Positions 47,022 to 56,803 of a DNA stretch of 64,000 nt are shown here, in pieces. The notes under the pieces were generated by a model. It had not been told where the DNA came from, searched no databases, and was given only the letters and a program-made list of their open reading frames with translations. A program made the translations under genes and the position numbers. Positions within the stretch are counted from its first letter, which is position 1. Every line of letters starts with the position of its first letter. This DNA comes from Duganella lactea (GTDB taxonomy: Bacteria; Pseudomonadota; Gammaproteobacteria; Burkholderiales; Burkholderiaceae_D). Location of the stretch: NCBI RefSeq assembly GCF_009857505.1, contig NZ_WWCP01000009.1, positions 1 through 64,000 on the forward strand. Reading direction: 5' to 3'.

Positions 47022-47223
47022 GGGTATTAATCTGGTTGATAGGTGATCTGGTTACAATTCTAAATTGTTCGGCAGCTCTGCGCCAGTTAAGCAACCCCTA
47101 CGTGGATCACTACGTCGCCGATTCGTTGTGTGAACAACGGGGAAGCACGGTGCGCGCCGGCCCGGCCGAGAATAGCATTGGACTAGTCAGGGCAGCGCGC
47201 GCGCAGGCTCGCGGCCATGATGG

Positions 47224-47253
47224 GGCGGCGGCGGCGGGCGCCGCGCCGCCGCC
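47224..47253. repeat. GC-rich inverted repeat in the arnT-arnB gap
   Basis: GGCGGCGGCG (47224-47233) and CGCCGCCGCC (47244-47253) form a 10-bp stem with a ten-base loop. No T run follows in the direction of the arn genes, so a classical terminator is not supported. Confidence 0.55.
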
Positions 47254-47287
47254 AAAATGAGCAAAACTCAACTGATGGGTTTATTCA

Positions 47288-48949
47288 TTACAGATTGGTA
47301 ATGACGGCCCGCCGGCTGTCCTGGGCGACGACGCGCAGCGGCAAACCGTGGCCTTGCATCACACGCAGCGTGTTGAGGCCGACGATGGCCATGGCTTTCT
47401 TGCCGTTGGCCGTATGCGCGCGCCAGCGCTGGTAGAACTGGTCCAGCGTCGGTATCGACAGTTCCGGCTGCTGCTGCAGGCCGAAGGTGAACTCGTCCCA
47501 ATACTCCACCAGCGTGACCGGGCGGTCCAGGTAGAAGGTCATCGACTGCTCGTAGGTCAGCACCGAGTAGACCGGCATGTCCGGCCGCAGTTCGGCCCGC
47601 ATCGCCAGCGCCAGCGCCTTGCCGGAGCGCAGCTGGCCATAGTGTTCGAAGCCGGCCAGCAGCAGTTGCACCGAAATAAAGCCGGCCACCGCCAAGGTCA
47701 GCACGGTCATGTCGCGGCGCAGCTGGCGCGCATGCAGCAGCGCCAGCGCGCCGCCGGCGGCGGCCACGATGGCGGCCGCCAGCACCCACGGCTGGTACAG
47801 TTGCAGCAGCAGGCGTTCGTCCGGGTGGCGCTCGCCGCTCTGGACCATGTAGGGCAGCAGGGCCATGCCCACCACGCCGGCCAGCAGCACCAGGCCGGCG
47901 GCGGTCACGCGGCTCCGCCGCGCGGCGCCTTCCAGATAGCTCGCCAGCAGCAGCGCCAGCGCCGGATACACCGGCAGGATGTAGCCCGGCAGCTTGGAGC
48001 TGGAGGCGCTGAAGAAGAAGGTGATGAACACCGCCCACACCAGCAACAGCAGGCGCGGCTGGAACGTGCCGCCCGGGTCGCGCCGGGCGCCGTGCCACAG
48101 TGCCTGCGGCAGCAGGCCCAGCCATGGCATCACGCCGGGGATCAGCAGCAGCAGGAAGTAGTACCACGGACCTTCGCGGTGGTGGGTCTTGAGTAAAAAG
48201 CGTTCCCAGTGTTCGTGGATGAAGAAGAAGTGCGGCTGCTCCGGGTTGCGCAGCGCCACCAGCACAAACCACGGCGCGGCGATGGCGCAAAACAGCAGCA
48301 GGCCTTTGCCGAGGTGCAGGCGCTGCCAGATGGCCAGGTCGCGCGACAGCGCGGTGTAAAGTACCAGCACCGCGCCCGGCAGCACCAGGCCGATCAGGCC
48401 CTTGGCCAGCACCGCCAGCGCCATGCCGGCCCAGCACAGCAGCATCCAGTTGCGCCGCTCGGCGGGCGTGGCGTCGTCGCGCTGGGCGATCAGCAGCGCG
48501 CCGAGGGCGATGGTCATCATGCCGCTCAGGCCCATGTCCAGCGAGTTGATCTGGCCGCTGGCCACCCAGAACAGGCTGGAGCCCAGCACCAGGCCGGCGT
48601 AGAAGCCGGCGCGCGCGCCGAACACGCGCTTGGCCGTGTAGGCGGTGAACAGCACGCCGCCCAGGCCGCACAGGCCGGTCCACAGCCGCGCCTGCCATTC
48701 GCCCAGGCCGAACAGGCTGAAGGTGAGGGCGTTCATCCAGGTCTGCAGCGGCGGCTTTTCAAAATACTTGATGCCGTTCAGGCGGGTGGTGATCCAGTCG
48801 CCGCTGGCCCACATTTCGCGCGCCATTTCGGCGTAACGGCCCTCGTCCGGCGGCACCAGCGAGCGGATGCCCAGTACATACAGCCACACCAGGGCAAACA
48901 CGGCCACCAGGGACCAGACCACTTTCTTCGAGTTATACAGGTCGTTCAT
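47288..48949 (-). CDS. arnT: Lipid A 4-amino-4-deoxy-L-arabinosyltransferase (ArnT)
   Basis: ArnT (553 residues) is an integral membrane glycosyltransferase (GT-83) that puts L-Ara4N on lipid A phosphates in the periplasm, lowering cationic-peptide binding. It has about 12 membrane helices, with the conserved first periplasmic loop SLVPPDEGRYAEMAREM (acidic Asp/Glu) and FEKPPLQTW, typical of PMT-like enzymes. It comes first in the arn run, upstream of arnB, and 19 bases below the Mth938-like gene. No arnE or arnF flippase gene was seen nearby. Confidence 0.9.
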   Translation of the reverse strand: MNDLYNSKKVVWSLVAVFALVWLYVLGIRSLVPPDEGRYAEMAREMWASGDWITTRLNGIKYFEKPPLQTWMNALTFSLFGLGEWQARLWTGLCGLGGVLFTAYTAKRVFGARAGFYAGLVLGSSLFWVASGQINSLDMGLSGMMTIALGALLIAQRDDATPAERRNWMLLCWAGMALAVLAKGLIGLVLPGAVLVLYTALSRDLAIWQRLHLGKGLLLFCAIAAPWFVLVALRNPEQPHFFFIHEHWERFLLKTHHREGPWYYFLLLLIPGVMPWLGLLPQALWHGARRDPGGTFQPRLLLLVWAVFITFFFSASSSKLPGYILPVYPALALLLASYLEGAARRSRVTAAGLVLLAGVVGMALLPYMVQSGERHPDERLLLQLYQPWVLAAAIVAAAGGALALLHARQLRRDMTVLTLAVAGFISVQLLLAGFEHYGQLRSGKALALAMRAELRPDMPVYSVLTYEQSMTFYLDRPVTLVEYWDEFTFGLQQQPELSIPTLDQFYQRWRAHTANGKKAMAIVGLNTLRVMQGHGLPLRVVAQDSRRAVITNL

Positions 48950-48968
48950 CGGGCGCTTCGCGATCGGG

Positions 48969-49352
48969 TCAGGCGGTGGCCGGCGGGATGATCAGGGCCA
49001 GCGTCACCTTGCGGCCCTCGCCCATCAGGATGTTGTAAGTGCGGCAGGCGGCCTGGCTGTCCATGCATTCGACGCCGATGCGGCGCAGCGTCAGCGCGGC
49101 GGTCAGGCGTGGATGGATGAAGCGCTGGCGCTCGCCGGTGCCGAGGATCACCACGTCCGGGTTGTCCTGGCCGATCAGGTCGAAGTGCGCGGCGCTCAGG
49201 TCTTCGAAGGTCGGCGCGTCCAGCGGGCGCGGCGGGGTTTCCGGCAGCACGATCAGGCTGTAGTTGTAGCGCTCGGCGTTGATTTCGACGCCGCTGGCGT
49301 CGTAGCCGGTGACGGTCTGGTATTTTTGGGTATCGCTTTGATGGAGCTTCAT
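48969..49352 (-). CDS. Mth938-like domain protein (DUF498)
   Basis: A 127-residue protein of the Mth938/NDUFAF3-like alpha/beta family: the strands NYSLIVLPETPP, PDVVILGTGERQRF and CRTYNILMGEGRKVTLAL mark it. Bacterial members are uncharacterised; the human relative assists complex I assembly, which says little about function here. The start ATG is followed by KLHQSD. It is the first gene of the - strand arn cluster and might be transcribed with arnT. Confidence 0.88.
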   Translation of the reverse strand: MKLHQSDTQKYQTVTGYDASGVEINAERYNYSLIVLPETPPRPLDAPTFEDLSAAHFDLIGQDNPDVVILGTGERQRFIHPRLTAALTLRRIGVECMDSQAACRTYNILMGEGRKVTLALIIPPATA

Positions 49353-49539
49353 GGCGGGACGCGGAGGTAAAAAACGGCAAAAAGGAGCGCCATTGTAGCG
49401 TTTTCAGGGTGGGCCCGGCCCGAAAGGTTGATTAAATCGGAGGCTTTCGGCAGAATGGTTCTTTTCGCATTGCAGCACGGGCCGGCGCCGGCGGTTTGGC
49501 AGGTCAGAGAAGTTTGCCTCACATACACAGGATTTTATT

Positions 49540-50772
49540 TTGCGACCGATTCAAAAATCGAACAAACTGGCGGAAGTCTGCTACGAGATCCGCGGCCCGG
49601 TGCCGGAAAAAGCCCGGCAAATGGAGGAGGAAGGCCACAAGATCACGAAGTTGAATATCGGCAACTTGGCCGTGTTCGGCTTTGATCCGCCGGACGAGAT
49701 CGTCCAGGACATGAAGATCAACCTGTCCAACGCCGCCGGCTACACCGATTCCAAGGGCATGTTCGCGCCGCGCAAGGCGGTGATGCATTACACCCAGGGC
49801 AAGAATATTCGCGGCGTGGCGATCGACGATATCTATCTCGGCAACGGCGCCTCGGAGCTGATCGTCATGTCGATGAACGCGCTGCTCAACAACGGCGACG
49901 AGGTGCTGGTGCCGGCGCCGGACTATCCGCTGTGGACGGCGGCGGTGTCGCTGTCGGGCGGCACGCCGGTGCACTATGTGTGCGACGAGCAGCAGGAGTG
50001 GTATCCGGACATCGACGACATGCGCCGCAAGATCACGCCCAACACGCGCGCCATCGTCGTGATCAACCCGAACAATCCGACCGGCGCGCTGTACCCGGTC
50101 GAGCTGCTGCTGCAGATCATCGAGCTGGCGCGCCAGCACGACCTGATCATCTATGCCGACGAAATCTACGACAAGGTGCTGTACGACGGCGCCCAGCACG
50201 TGTCGATCGCCTCGCTGTGCGATGACATCCTGTGCGTGACCTTCAACGGCCTGTCGAAGAATTACCGCGCGTGCGGCTACCGTTCCGGCTGGATGGTGGT
50301 GTCGGGCGAGAAGTCGCACGCGAAAGATTATATCGAGGGCCTCAACATGCTGGCCTCGATGCGCTTGTGCGCCAACGCGCCGGGACAGTTTGCGATCCAG
50401 ACTGCGCTCGGCGGCTACCAGTCGATCGACGATCTGGTGGGCCCGGGCGGGCGCCTGTTGAAGCAACGCGATCTGGCCTACAAGCTGCTGACCGAGATTC
50501 CGGGCGTCACTTGTGTCAAGCCGAAAGCGGCGCTGTACATGTTCCCGCGGCTCGATCCGAAGATCTATCCGATCACGGATGACCAACAGTTCGCCTACGA
50601 GCTGCTGGCCGAAACCAAAGTACTGATCGTCCAGGGCAGCGGCTTCAACTGGATCGCGCCGGATCACTTCCGCGTCGTGTTCCTGCCGAACTCGGACGAT
50701 ATGGTGGAAGCGTTCGGCCGCATGGCCAAGTTCATGGAAAGCTACCGCAAGCGCCACGGCGCCAGCTTTTAA
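49540..50772 (+). CDS. alaA: PLP-dependent aminotransferase (AlaA-type)
   Basis: A 410-residue class I/II aminotransferase, AlaA/YfbQ type, which makes alanine from pyruvate and glutamate. The start is a TTG at 49540 with AGGA seven bases before it; the N-terminus RPIQKSNKLAEVCYEIRGPV is typical. The PLP lysine is in FNGLSKNYRACGYR and the cofactor Asp/Tyr region is IYADEIYDKVLY. It precedes hom by 22 bases, the usual order in Betaproteobacteria. Confidence 0.92.
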   Translation: MRPIQKSNKLAEVCYEIRGPVPEKARQMEEEGHKITKLNIGNLAVFGFDPPDEIVQDMKINLSNAAGYTDSKGMFAPRKAVMHYTQGKNIRGVAIDDIYLGNGASELIVMSMNALLNNGDEVLVPAPDYPLWTAAVSLSGGTPVHYVCDEQQEWYPDIDDMRRKITPNTRAIVVINPNNPTGALYPVELLLQIIELARQHDLIIYADEIYDKVLYDGAQHVSIASLCDDILCVTFNGLSKNYRACGYRSGWMVVSGEKSHAKDYIEGLNMLASMRLCANAPGQFAIQTALGGYQSIDDLVGPGGRLLKQRDLAYKLLTEIPGVTCVKPKAALYMFPRLDPKIYPITDDQQFAYELLAETKVLIVQGSGFNWIAPDHFRVVFLPNSDDMVEAFGRMAKFMESYRKRHGASF

Positions 50773-50794
50773 GTCAGATTTCTGGAAATACATT

Positions 50795-52117
50795 ATGAAA
50801 CCAATCAAAGTAGGCTTGTTAGGCGTCGGCAACGTCGGCGGTGGAACGTTCGATGTGCTGGAGCGCAATCAGGAAGAAATCCGCCGCCGCGCCGGCCGCG
50901 GCATTGAAATCGTGGCGGTTTCGGCCCGTAATCTGGAGCGCGCCAAGGCGCGTACCGGCGACAAGGTCAAGGTGGTGGCCAGCCCGGCCGACATCGTCAA
51001 CGATCCGGAAATCGACATCGTCGTCGAGCTGATCGGTGGCTATGACGAGGCGCGCACGCTGGTGCTGCAGGCCATCGCCAACGGCAAGCACGTGGTCACC
51101 GCCAACAAGGCGCTGCTGGCGGTGCATGGCAACGAGATCTTCAAGGCCGCGCAGGACCGGGGCGTCATGGTCGCGTTCGAGGCGGCGGTGGCCGGCGGCA
51201 TCCCGATCATCAAGGCGCTGCGCGAGGGCCTGACCGCCAACCGCATCGACTGGTTCGCCGGCATCATCAACGGCACCACCAACTTCATCCTGTCCGAAAT
51301 GCGCGACAAGGGCCTGGACTTCGCCACCGTGCTGAAGCAGGCGCAGGCACTGGGCTACGCCGAGGCCGATCCGACCTTCGACATCGAAGGCGTGGACGCG
51401 GCGCACAAGGCCACCATCATGTCGGCGATCGCCTTCGGCATTCCGGTGCAGTTCGACAAGGCGCACGTGGAGGGCATCTCCAGGCTGAACGCGGTGGATA
51501 TCCGCTACGCCGAACAACTGGGCTACCGCATCAAGCTGCTGGGCATCGCCAAGCGCGCCAAGGTCAACGGCAAGGAAGGCGTGGAACTGCGCGTGCACCC
51601 GACCCTGATTCCATCGAGGCGCCTGATCGCCAACGTCGAAGGCGCGATGAACGCGGTGCTGGTGCAGGGCGACGCGGTCGGCGCCACGCTGTACTACGGC
51701 AAGGGCGCCGGCGCGGAGCCGACCGCCTCGGCCGTGATCGCCGACCTGGTCGACATCACCCGCCTGGCCACCGCCGATCCGGAGCACCGCGTGCCGCACC
51801 TGGCGTTCCAGCCGAACGCGATGACCAACATCGAAATCCTGCCGATGTCGGAAGTGACCACCAGCTACTACCTGCGCATGAACGTCAGCGACGAGCCGGG
51901 CGTGCTGGCCGACCTGACGCGCATTCTGGCCGACGCCGGCATCTCGATCGACGCCATGCTGCAGAAGGAGCCGGCCGAGGGCGAAACCCGGACCGACATC
52001 ATCTTCCTGACGCACCAGACGCAGGAGAAAAACGTCATCGCCGCCATCGCCAAGATGGAAAGTCTGTCGACGGTGGGTGGCAGCGTCACCAAGATCCGCC
52101 TGGAAAACCTCAGCTAG
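50795..52117 (+). CDS. hom: Homoserine dehydrogenase
   Basis: Hom (440 residues) reduces aspartate semialdehyde to homoserine. The Rossmann loop is GLLGVGNVGGGTF, catalytic-region motifs are GIINGTTNFIL and YAEADPTFDIEGVDAAHKA, and the C-terminal ACT domain (about 355-440, YYLRMNVSDEPGVLADL) is the threonine feedback site. In most relatives thrC follows; here the gene is followed by a tandem repeat and a hairpin and then by an opposing gene, so threonine synthase must lie elsewhere. Confidence 0.96.
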   Translation: MKPIKVGLLGVGNVGGGTFDVLERNQEEIRRRAGRGIEIVAVSARNLERAKARTGDKVKVVASPADIVNDPEIDIVVELIGGYDEARTLVLQAIANGKHVVTANKALLAVHGNEIFKAAQDRGVMVAFEAAVAGGIPIIKALREGLTANRIDWFAGIINGTTNFILSEMRDKGLDFATVLKQAQALGYAEADPTFDIEGVDAAHKATIMSAIAFGIPVQFDKAHVEGISRLNAVDIRYAEQLGYRIKLLGIAKRAKVNGKEGVELRVHPTLIPSRRLIANVEGAMNAVLVQGDAVGATLYYGKGAGAEPTASAVIADLVDITRLATADPEHRVPHLAFQPNAMTNIEILPMSEVTTSYYLRMNVSDEPGVLADLTRILADAGISIDAMLQKEPAEGETRTDIIFLTHQTQEKNVIAAIAKMESLSTVGGSVTKIRLENLS

Positions 52118-52122
52118 GTTGG

Positions 52123-52173
52123 TACTGCCTCAATACGTACTGCCTCAATACGGCCGGGTTCGATCCGGCCGTA
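52123..52173 (+). repeat. Tandem 15-bp repeat and hairpin after hom
   Basis: TACTGCCTCAATACG occurs twice, back to back (52123-52137, 52138-52152). It runs into a 9-bp perfect inverted repeat TACGGCCGG / CCGGCCGTA (52149-52157, 52165-52173) with loop GTTCGAT. No T run follows. The hairpin may end hom transcription with Rho or stabilise the 3' end. Confidence 0.7.
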
Positions 52174-52256
52174 GGCTGGGCGGATGCCAGACGCCGCCCC
52201 GCTTGCGCGACTGGGCGCGCCGCCCGACACCATGCTGGCCGACAAGCGGCGCGAAA

Positions 52257-52297
52257 AATAAAAAAAGCCGGGACAGCGTCTACGCACGCTGTCCCGG
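52257..52297 (-). terminator. Terminator of the BON-domain gene (minus strand)
   Basis: CCGGGACAGCGT (52268-52279) pairs with ACGCTGTCCCGG (52286-52297). On the plus strand an A run precedes it, which is a U tract on the minus-strand RNA, so it terminates the gene coming from 52345. Confidence 0.9.
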
Positions 52298-52344
52298 AAA
52301 GGGTGCTGTTACTAGCGTTACTATCGCGGGCTTGCCGTGACGGT

Positions 52345-52677
52345 TTACTTCGAGGCGACGGTCAGTTCGCTTTTGACTTCTTTCACACCGGGTACCGCCG
52401 ACGCCACCTGAATGGCCTTGGTGCCTTCGTCGGTGCTGGCGACGCTGCCGCTCAGCGTTACGACGCCTTCAGCGGTGGTCACGCCGATCTGTTTTTGATC
52501 GGCCAGGGAAGCCTTGATTTTGCTGGTGATAGCCTCGTCGTTGGTGGCGGTGCCGGCTTTGGCGGCGCCCGCCAGGGCTGCATCTTGCTGGCCAGCGGCG
52601 AATGCGGTTCCGGTGGCGGCAGCGGCGGTCAGGGTGGCGGCTACCATCAGGCGGGCGATCAGTTTGTTGGTCATCAT
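52345..52677 (-). CDS. Periplasmic BON-domain protein (OsmY-like)
   Basis: A 110-residue secreted protein with a signal peptide (to about residue 28, GTAFA) and one BON domain (DEAITSKIKASLADQKQIGVTT, GVVTLSGSVAS, GVKEVKSEL). BON domains bind membranes or membrane-associated partners; OsmY helps outer-membrane or periplasmic protein folding under stress. AAGGAAG precedes the ATG. It stands alone, with a strong terminator 50 bases beyond the stop. Confidence 0.88.
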   Translation of the reverse strand: MMTNKLIARLMVAATLTAAAATGTAFAAGQQDAALAGAAKAGTATNDEAITSKIKASLADQKQIGVTTAEGVVTLSGSVASTDEGTKAIQVASAVPGVKEVKSELTVASK

Positions 52678-52889
52678 GATTTGCTTCCTTTACTTATCGA
52701 GTTTGAGGATAAAACGTCGGTGACGTTACCCACTCCTTTGCAAACCCTGTGCCAGCTTTGATTTCCCCTTTATTTTCAATGGCTTGCGGCCAAATTTCTA
52801 ATGGGAAATCGCAGCATCGTGAATTTTTCGTCCAGATTGCCGTGATTTTGTCGGGAAATGGCGACGTTCACCGGAGTGTGTTCTATAAC

Positions 52890-54289
<1,400 letters not shown>

Positions 54290-54293
<4 letters not shown>

Positions 54294-54862
54294 TTGGTCA
54301 CCTGCGAGGCTGGCGCCGGGCGCGCCGGCAACGTCCGTTCGATGGCCTTCAGGCCCTCCACCATGTCGGTCAATTGCTCGATGCGGCGCTGGTTGTCCTT
54401 TTGCTGCGCGGCCAGTTTGTCGGCGTGCTCGGACAGCCGGCGCGTCTCGGCGCAGTTGCTCGACAGCAGTTGCGCCAGCGGCCGGAACGGCGCCGCCTCG
54501 ACGTCGGCCGAGGTGGCCACGCTGTCGAGCAGCGCCTGCGCGCGCGCCAGATCGCCGCTGCCGCGCGTCAGCATCAGCGCCATGCCCATCTGGACCGCCA
54601 CGCGCGGGCCGCGCGGCTGCTGGCCGAGCCCGCTGAGTTCCTTCATCAGCTCGCCCTGGCTCATGCGGCGCAGCGTCTGGTGATAGCCGAGCAGCGGCGT
54701 CAGCTCGTCCGGCGCCGCCGCCGCCGGGGTGAGCACTTCGACCACCGGCGCCGGCGACGGCGGTTGAAGTGGCCCCCCCGCCGGCGCCGCCGGCATCGGT
54801 GAATTGAGCGTGCAGGCCGACAGGGCCAGGCACGCCGTCAGGAGAAGGAGCTTAGTGTTCAT
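54290..54862 (-). CDS. qseG: QseG-like outer-membrane lipoprotein of the GlrK system
   Basis: A 190-residue lipoprotein: signal MNTKLLLLTACLALSAC with lipidation at Cys17, then a Pro/Ala linker and helices, including a coiled-coil stretch (LSEHADKLAAQQKDNQRRIEQL) at about 135-170. QseG (YfhG) in E. coli modulates the sensor kinase QseE/GlrK. The gene overlaps the kinase by 11 bases and glrR by four, so the three are co-translated. A TTG at 54874 is in frame but lacks support. Confidence 0.8.
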
Positions 54863-56282
54863 AAGGTAGTTCAATGCGGAAATGGGCGCCGCGCTGCGCG
54901 GGCATCAGTTTCAGAAGGCCGCCATGCGCGGCCACGTATTCATGCACGATCGACAGGCCGATGCCGTTGCCGCGCCGGGCGCCGGGCGGCTGGCGTTGTC
55001 CCTGATAAAACGGTTCGAAGATGCGCGTCGCGTCCTCGGCCGCCACGCCCGGCCCCTGGTCGACGCAGTCGAGCACGAGCTTGCCGTCCAGTTCGCCGAG
55101 GCGGAAGCTGATCAGGCCACCTGGCGGACTGAAGCGCACCGCGTTCGACAGCAGGTTGCCGATGACGATCACCAGCTTGTCGGCATCGACCGCCAGCGGC
55201 GCGGCGCGGCCCTCGCTGACCACGCTCAGCCGCGCCGCCTGCCATTGCAGGCGCTGGCTGTCGATGGTCTGTGCCAGCAGCGCGCCGAGGTCGGCCGGCT
55301 GGCGCCGCAGGTGCTGGGCGTCGAAGGTGGCGGCGTTGTAGCGCAGCAGCGCCTCGATCTGCGACTGCAGCGCCGCCGTGTTCTGGTTGAGGATGCCGGC
55401 GATCTCGCGCTGGTCGGGCGACAGCGCGCCCGCCACGCCATCCTCCAGCAGCGCCACGCCTTCGCGCAGCGCCGCCAGCGGCGTCTTCAGTTCGTGCGAG
55501 ATGTGGCGCAGGAAGCGCGCCTTGTCGGCCTCCAGGTCGGCCAGGCGCTGGCGCAGCCAGTTCAGCTGCTGGCCGACGCGCTGCAGGTCGCGCGGGCCGC
55601 GCACGGCGATCACCTGGTCGTAGCGGTTCTCGCCCAGTGTGTCGATGGCCTGGCCGATCTGCGCCAGCGGCCGCGACAGCCACAGGCCGAAGCCGGACGC
55701 CAGCGCGGCGGCGATCAGGATCGAGGCCATCACCTGCGCCTTGAGCACGGCGCGGCGCCGGTCCAGCTCGGCCAGCAGCGCGCCATTGCGGCGCTCGACC
55801 TCCTGTTGCACCTCGGCGGCCAGTTGTTCGTTGAGGCCGGGCAGCGGCAGCAGCGCCTTTTCCAGCGCCTGCTGGCGCGCGCTGCGCAGCGCGCCGGGGC
55901 GCGACGGCGCCTGCAGGATGTGCCACGCCTGCTCGCCGGTCTCGCGCCAGCGCTCGAACAGCGCCGGCGGCGTGTGCGGCAGGGCGGCCGCCACCGCGTC
56001 CAGCGCGGCGCGGGCGTCGCGCCAGGCGTCGGCGTAGCGACGGCGGAAGGCCGGATCGTCCAGCACCAGGTACTGGCGCGCGCTGCGCGCCATGGCGACG
56101 CTGCGTTCGGCCAGTTGTTGGGTGTTTTCAGTGAGCGCCAGCGCGTGGCGTCCGCTGTCGCGGCTGTGGGCGGCCAGGCGGTCCAGCGTCCACAGGGCAT
56201 GCAGCGAGGCGGCGCTCAGCAGCATGGCAATCAGCAAAAAGACGCCCAACAACAGCTGGCGAAACGACAGTTTCGAGAGCAT
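54852..56282 (-). CDS. glrK: Sensor histidine kinase (GlrK/QseE-like)
   Basis: A 476-residue membrane kinase. Helix 1 (LLLGVFLLIAMLLSAASL) and helix 2 (around 190-210, VMASILIAAALASGFGLWLS) enclose a helical periplasmic domain, followed by HAMP (RPLAQIGQAIDTLGENRYDQVI), the H box FLRHISHELKTPLAAL, an ATPase with N box NLLSNAVRFSPP, DQGPGV and GNGIGLSIVHEY. The context with qseG and the sigma-54 activator identifies the GlrK type. In E. coli this system controls the sRNA glmY; no such target is visible here. Confidence 0.9.
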   Translation of the reverse strand: MLSKLSFRQLLLGVFLLIAMLLSAASLHALWTLDRLAAHSRDSGRHALALTENTQQLAERSVAMARSARQYLVLDDPAFRRRYADAWRDARAALDAVAAALPHTPPALFERWRETGEQAWHILQAPSRPGALRSARQQALEKALLPLPGLNEQLAAEVQQEVERRNGALLAELDRRRAVLKAQVMASILIAAALASGFGLWLSRPLAQIGQAIDTLGENRYDQVIAVRGPRDLQRVGQQLNWLRQRLADLEADKARFLRHISHELKTPLAALREGVALLEDGVAGALSPDQREIAGILNQNTAALQSQIEALLRYNAATFDAQHLRRQPADLGALLAQTIDSQRLQWQAARLSVVSEGRAAPLAVDADKLVIVIGNLLSNAVRFSPPGGLISFRLGELDGKLVLDCVDQGPGVAAEDATRIFEPFYQGQRQPPGARRGNGIGLSIVHEYVAAHGGLLKLMPAQRGAHFRIELPYEH

Positions 56283-56296
56283 GGTGGGTCAGAGGG

Positions 56297-56324
56297 TGGC
56301 CATATTGACTGCATGATATGGCCA
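56297..56324. repeat. Perfect inverted repeat upstream of glrK
   Basis: TGGCCATAT (56297-56305) and ATATGGCCA (56316-56324) are perfect 9-bp arms separated by ten bases. The element lies 15-42 bases before the glrK start on the minus strand, where an operator or a 5' hairpin would be expected. Confidence 0.6.
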
Positions 56325-56379
56325 AACAGCTGCGATAGCCTGTTCGATTGACCCGCGCTGCCCTTTGGGGGGGGCGGGA

Positions 56380-56721
56380 TCAGGAAGCGGGGCCGACGTC
56401 CATGCCGTCGTAGGATTCCAGCTGGTGTTCCTCGGCGAATTGGTAGAACTCCTGGTTGCGCGCGTGCAGCGTATCGACCGTGTGCTTTTCGACCTTTTCG
56501 ATATGCAGCCACCACAGCGCCGGGCTGTCGCCGTCCGGCTTGGAGTCGTAGATGCCGACGATCTGGTAACCCTTGGCCTGCAGCGCGGTCTGCGCGGTTT
56601 CCAGCTTGGCCTTGTCGGCGTCGGCGAAAAAGTAGCCCCACAACAGCGGCTTGCTGATATCCCATGGTGCGTTCGCCTTCATGTCGGCAAACAGCGTGAC
56701 CATTTCTTCTTTGCTAATCAT
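56380..56721 (-). CDS. rraB: RraB-like ribonuclease E inhibitor family protein
   Basis: A 113-residue protein with the RraB fold: LLWGYFFADADKAKLETAQ, YQIVGIYDSKPDGDSP and LWWLHIEKVEKHTVDTLHARNQEF. RraB in E. coli binds RNase E and lowers RNA decay. Two ATGs are adjacent; 56721 is preferred because AAGGAA lies six bases before it (56724 has only about three). Its effect on RNase E here is an inference from the family. It is flanked by glrK upstream and the tctE-like kinase downstream. Confidence 0.88.
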   Translation of the reverse strand: MISKEEMVTLFADMKANAPWDISKPLLWGYFFADADKAKLETAQTALQAKGYQIVGIYDSKPDGDSPALWWLHIEKVEKHTVDTLHARNQEFYQFAEEHQLESYDGMDVGPAS

Positions 56722-56803
56722 CATTCTTCCTTGTGGCGCCGGTAGAAAAGTGTACCGGCGCGTTCTATGTGAGACAGTAATTCGGTCGTCGTTCCAAGCC
56801 GCG

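Noticed and set aside
47022-47287. PmrA box upstream of arnB
   Set aside because: Only a single CTTAA-like half-site was seen, without the five-base-spaced partner.
52157-52171. tRNA T-loop-like GGTTCGATCC after hom
   Set aside because: It is the loop of a symmetric hairpin; no acceptor, D or anticodon arms are present.
56297-56324. Sigma-54 promoter in the palindrome before glrK
   Set aside because: The GG and GC elements are nine or eleven bases apart depending on strand, not ten as required.
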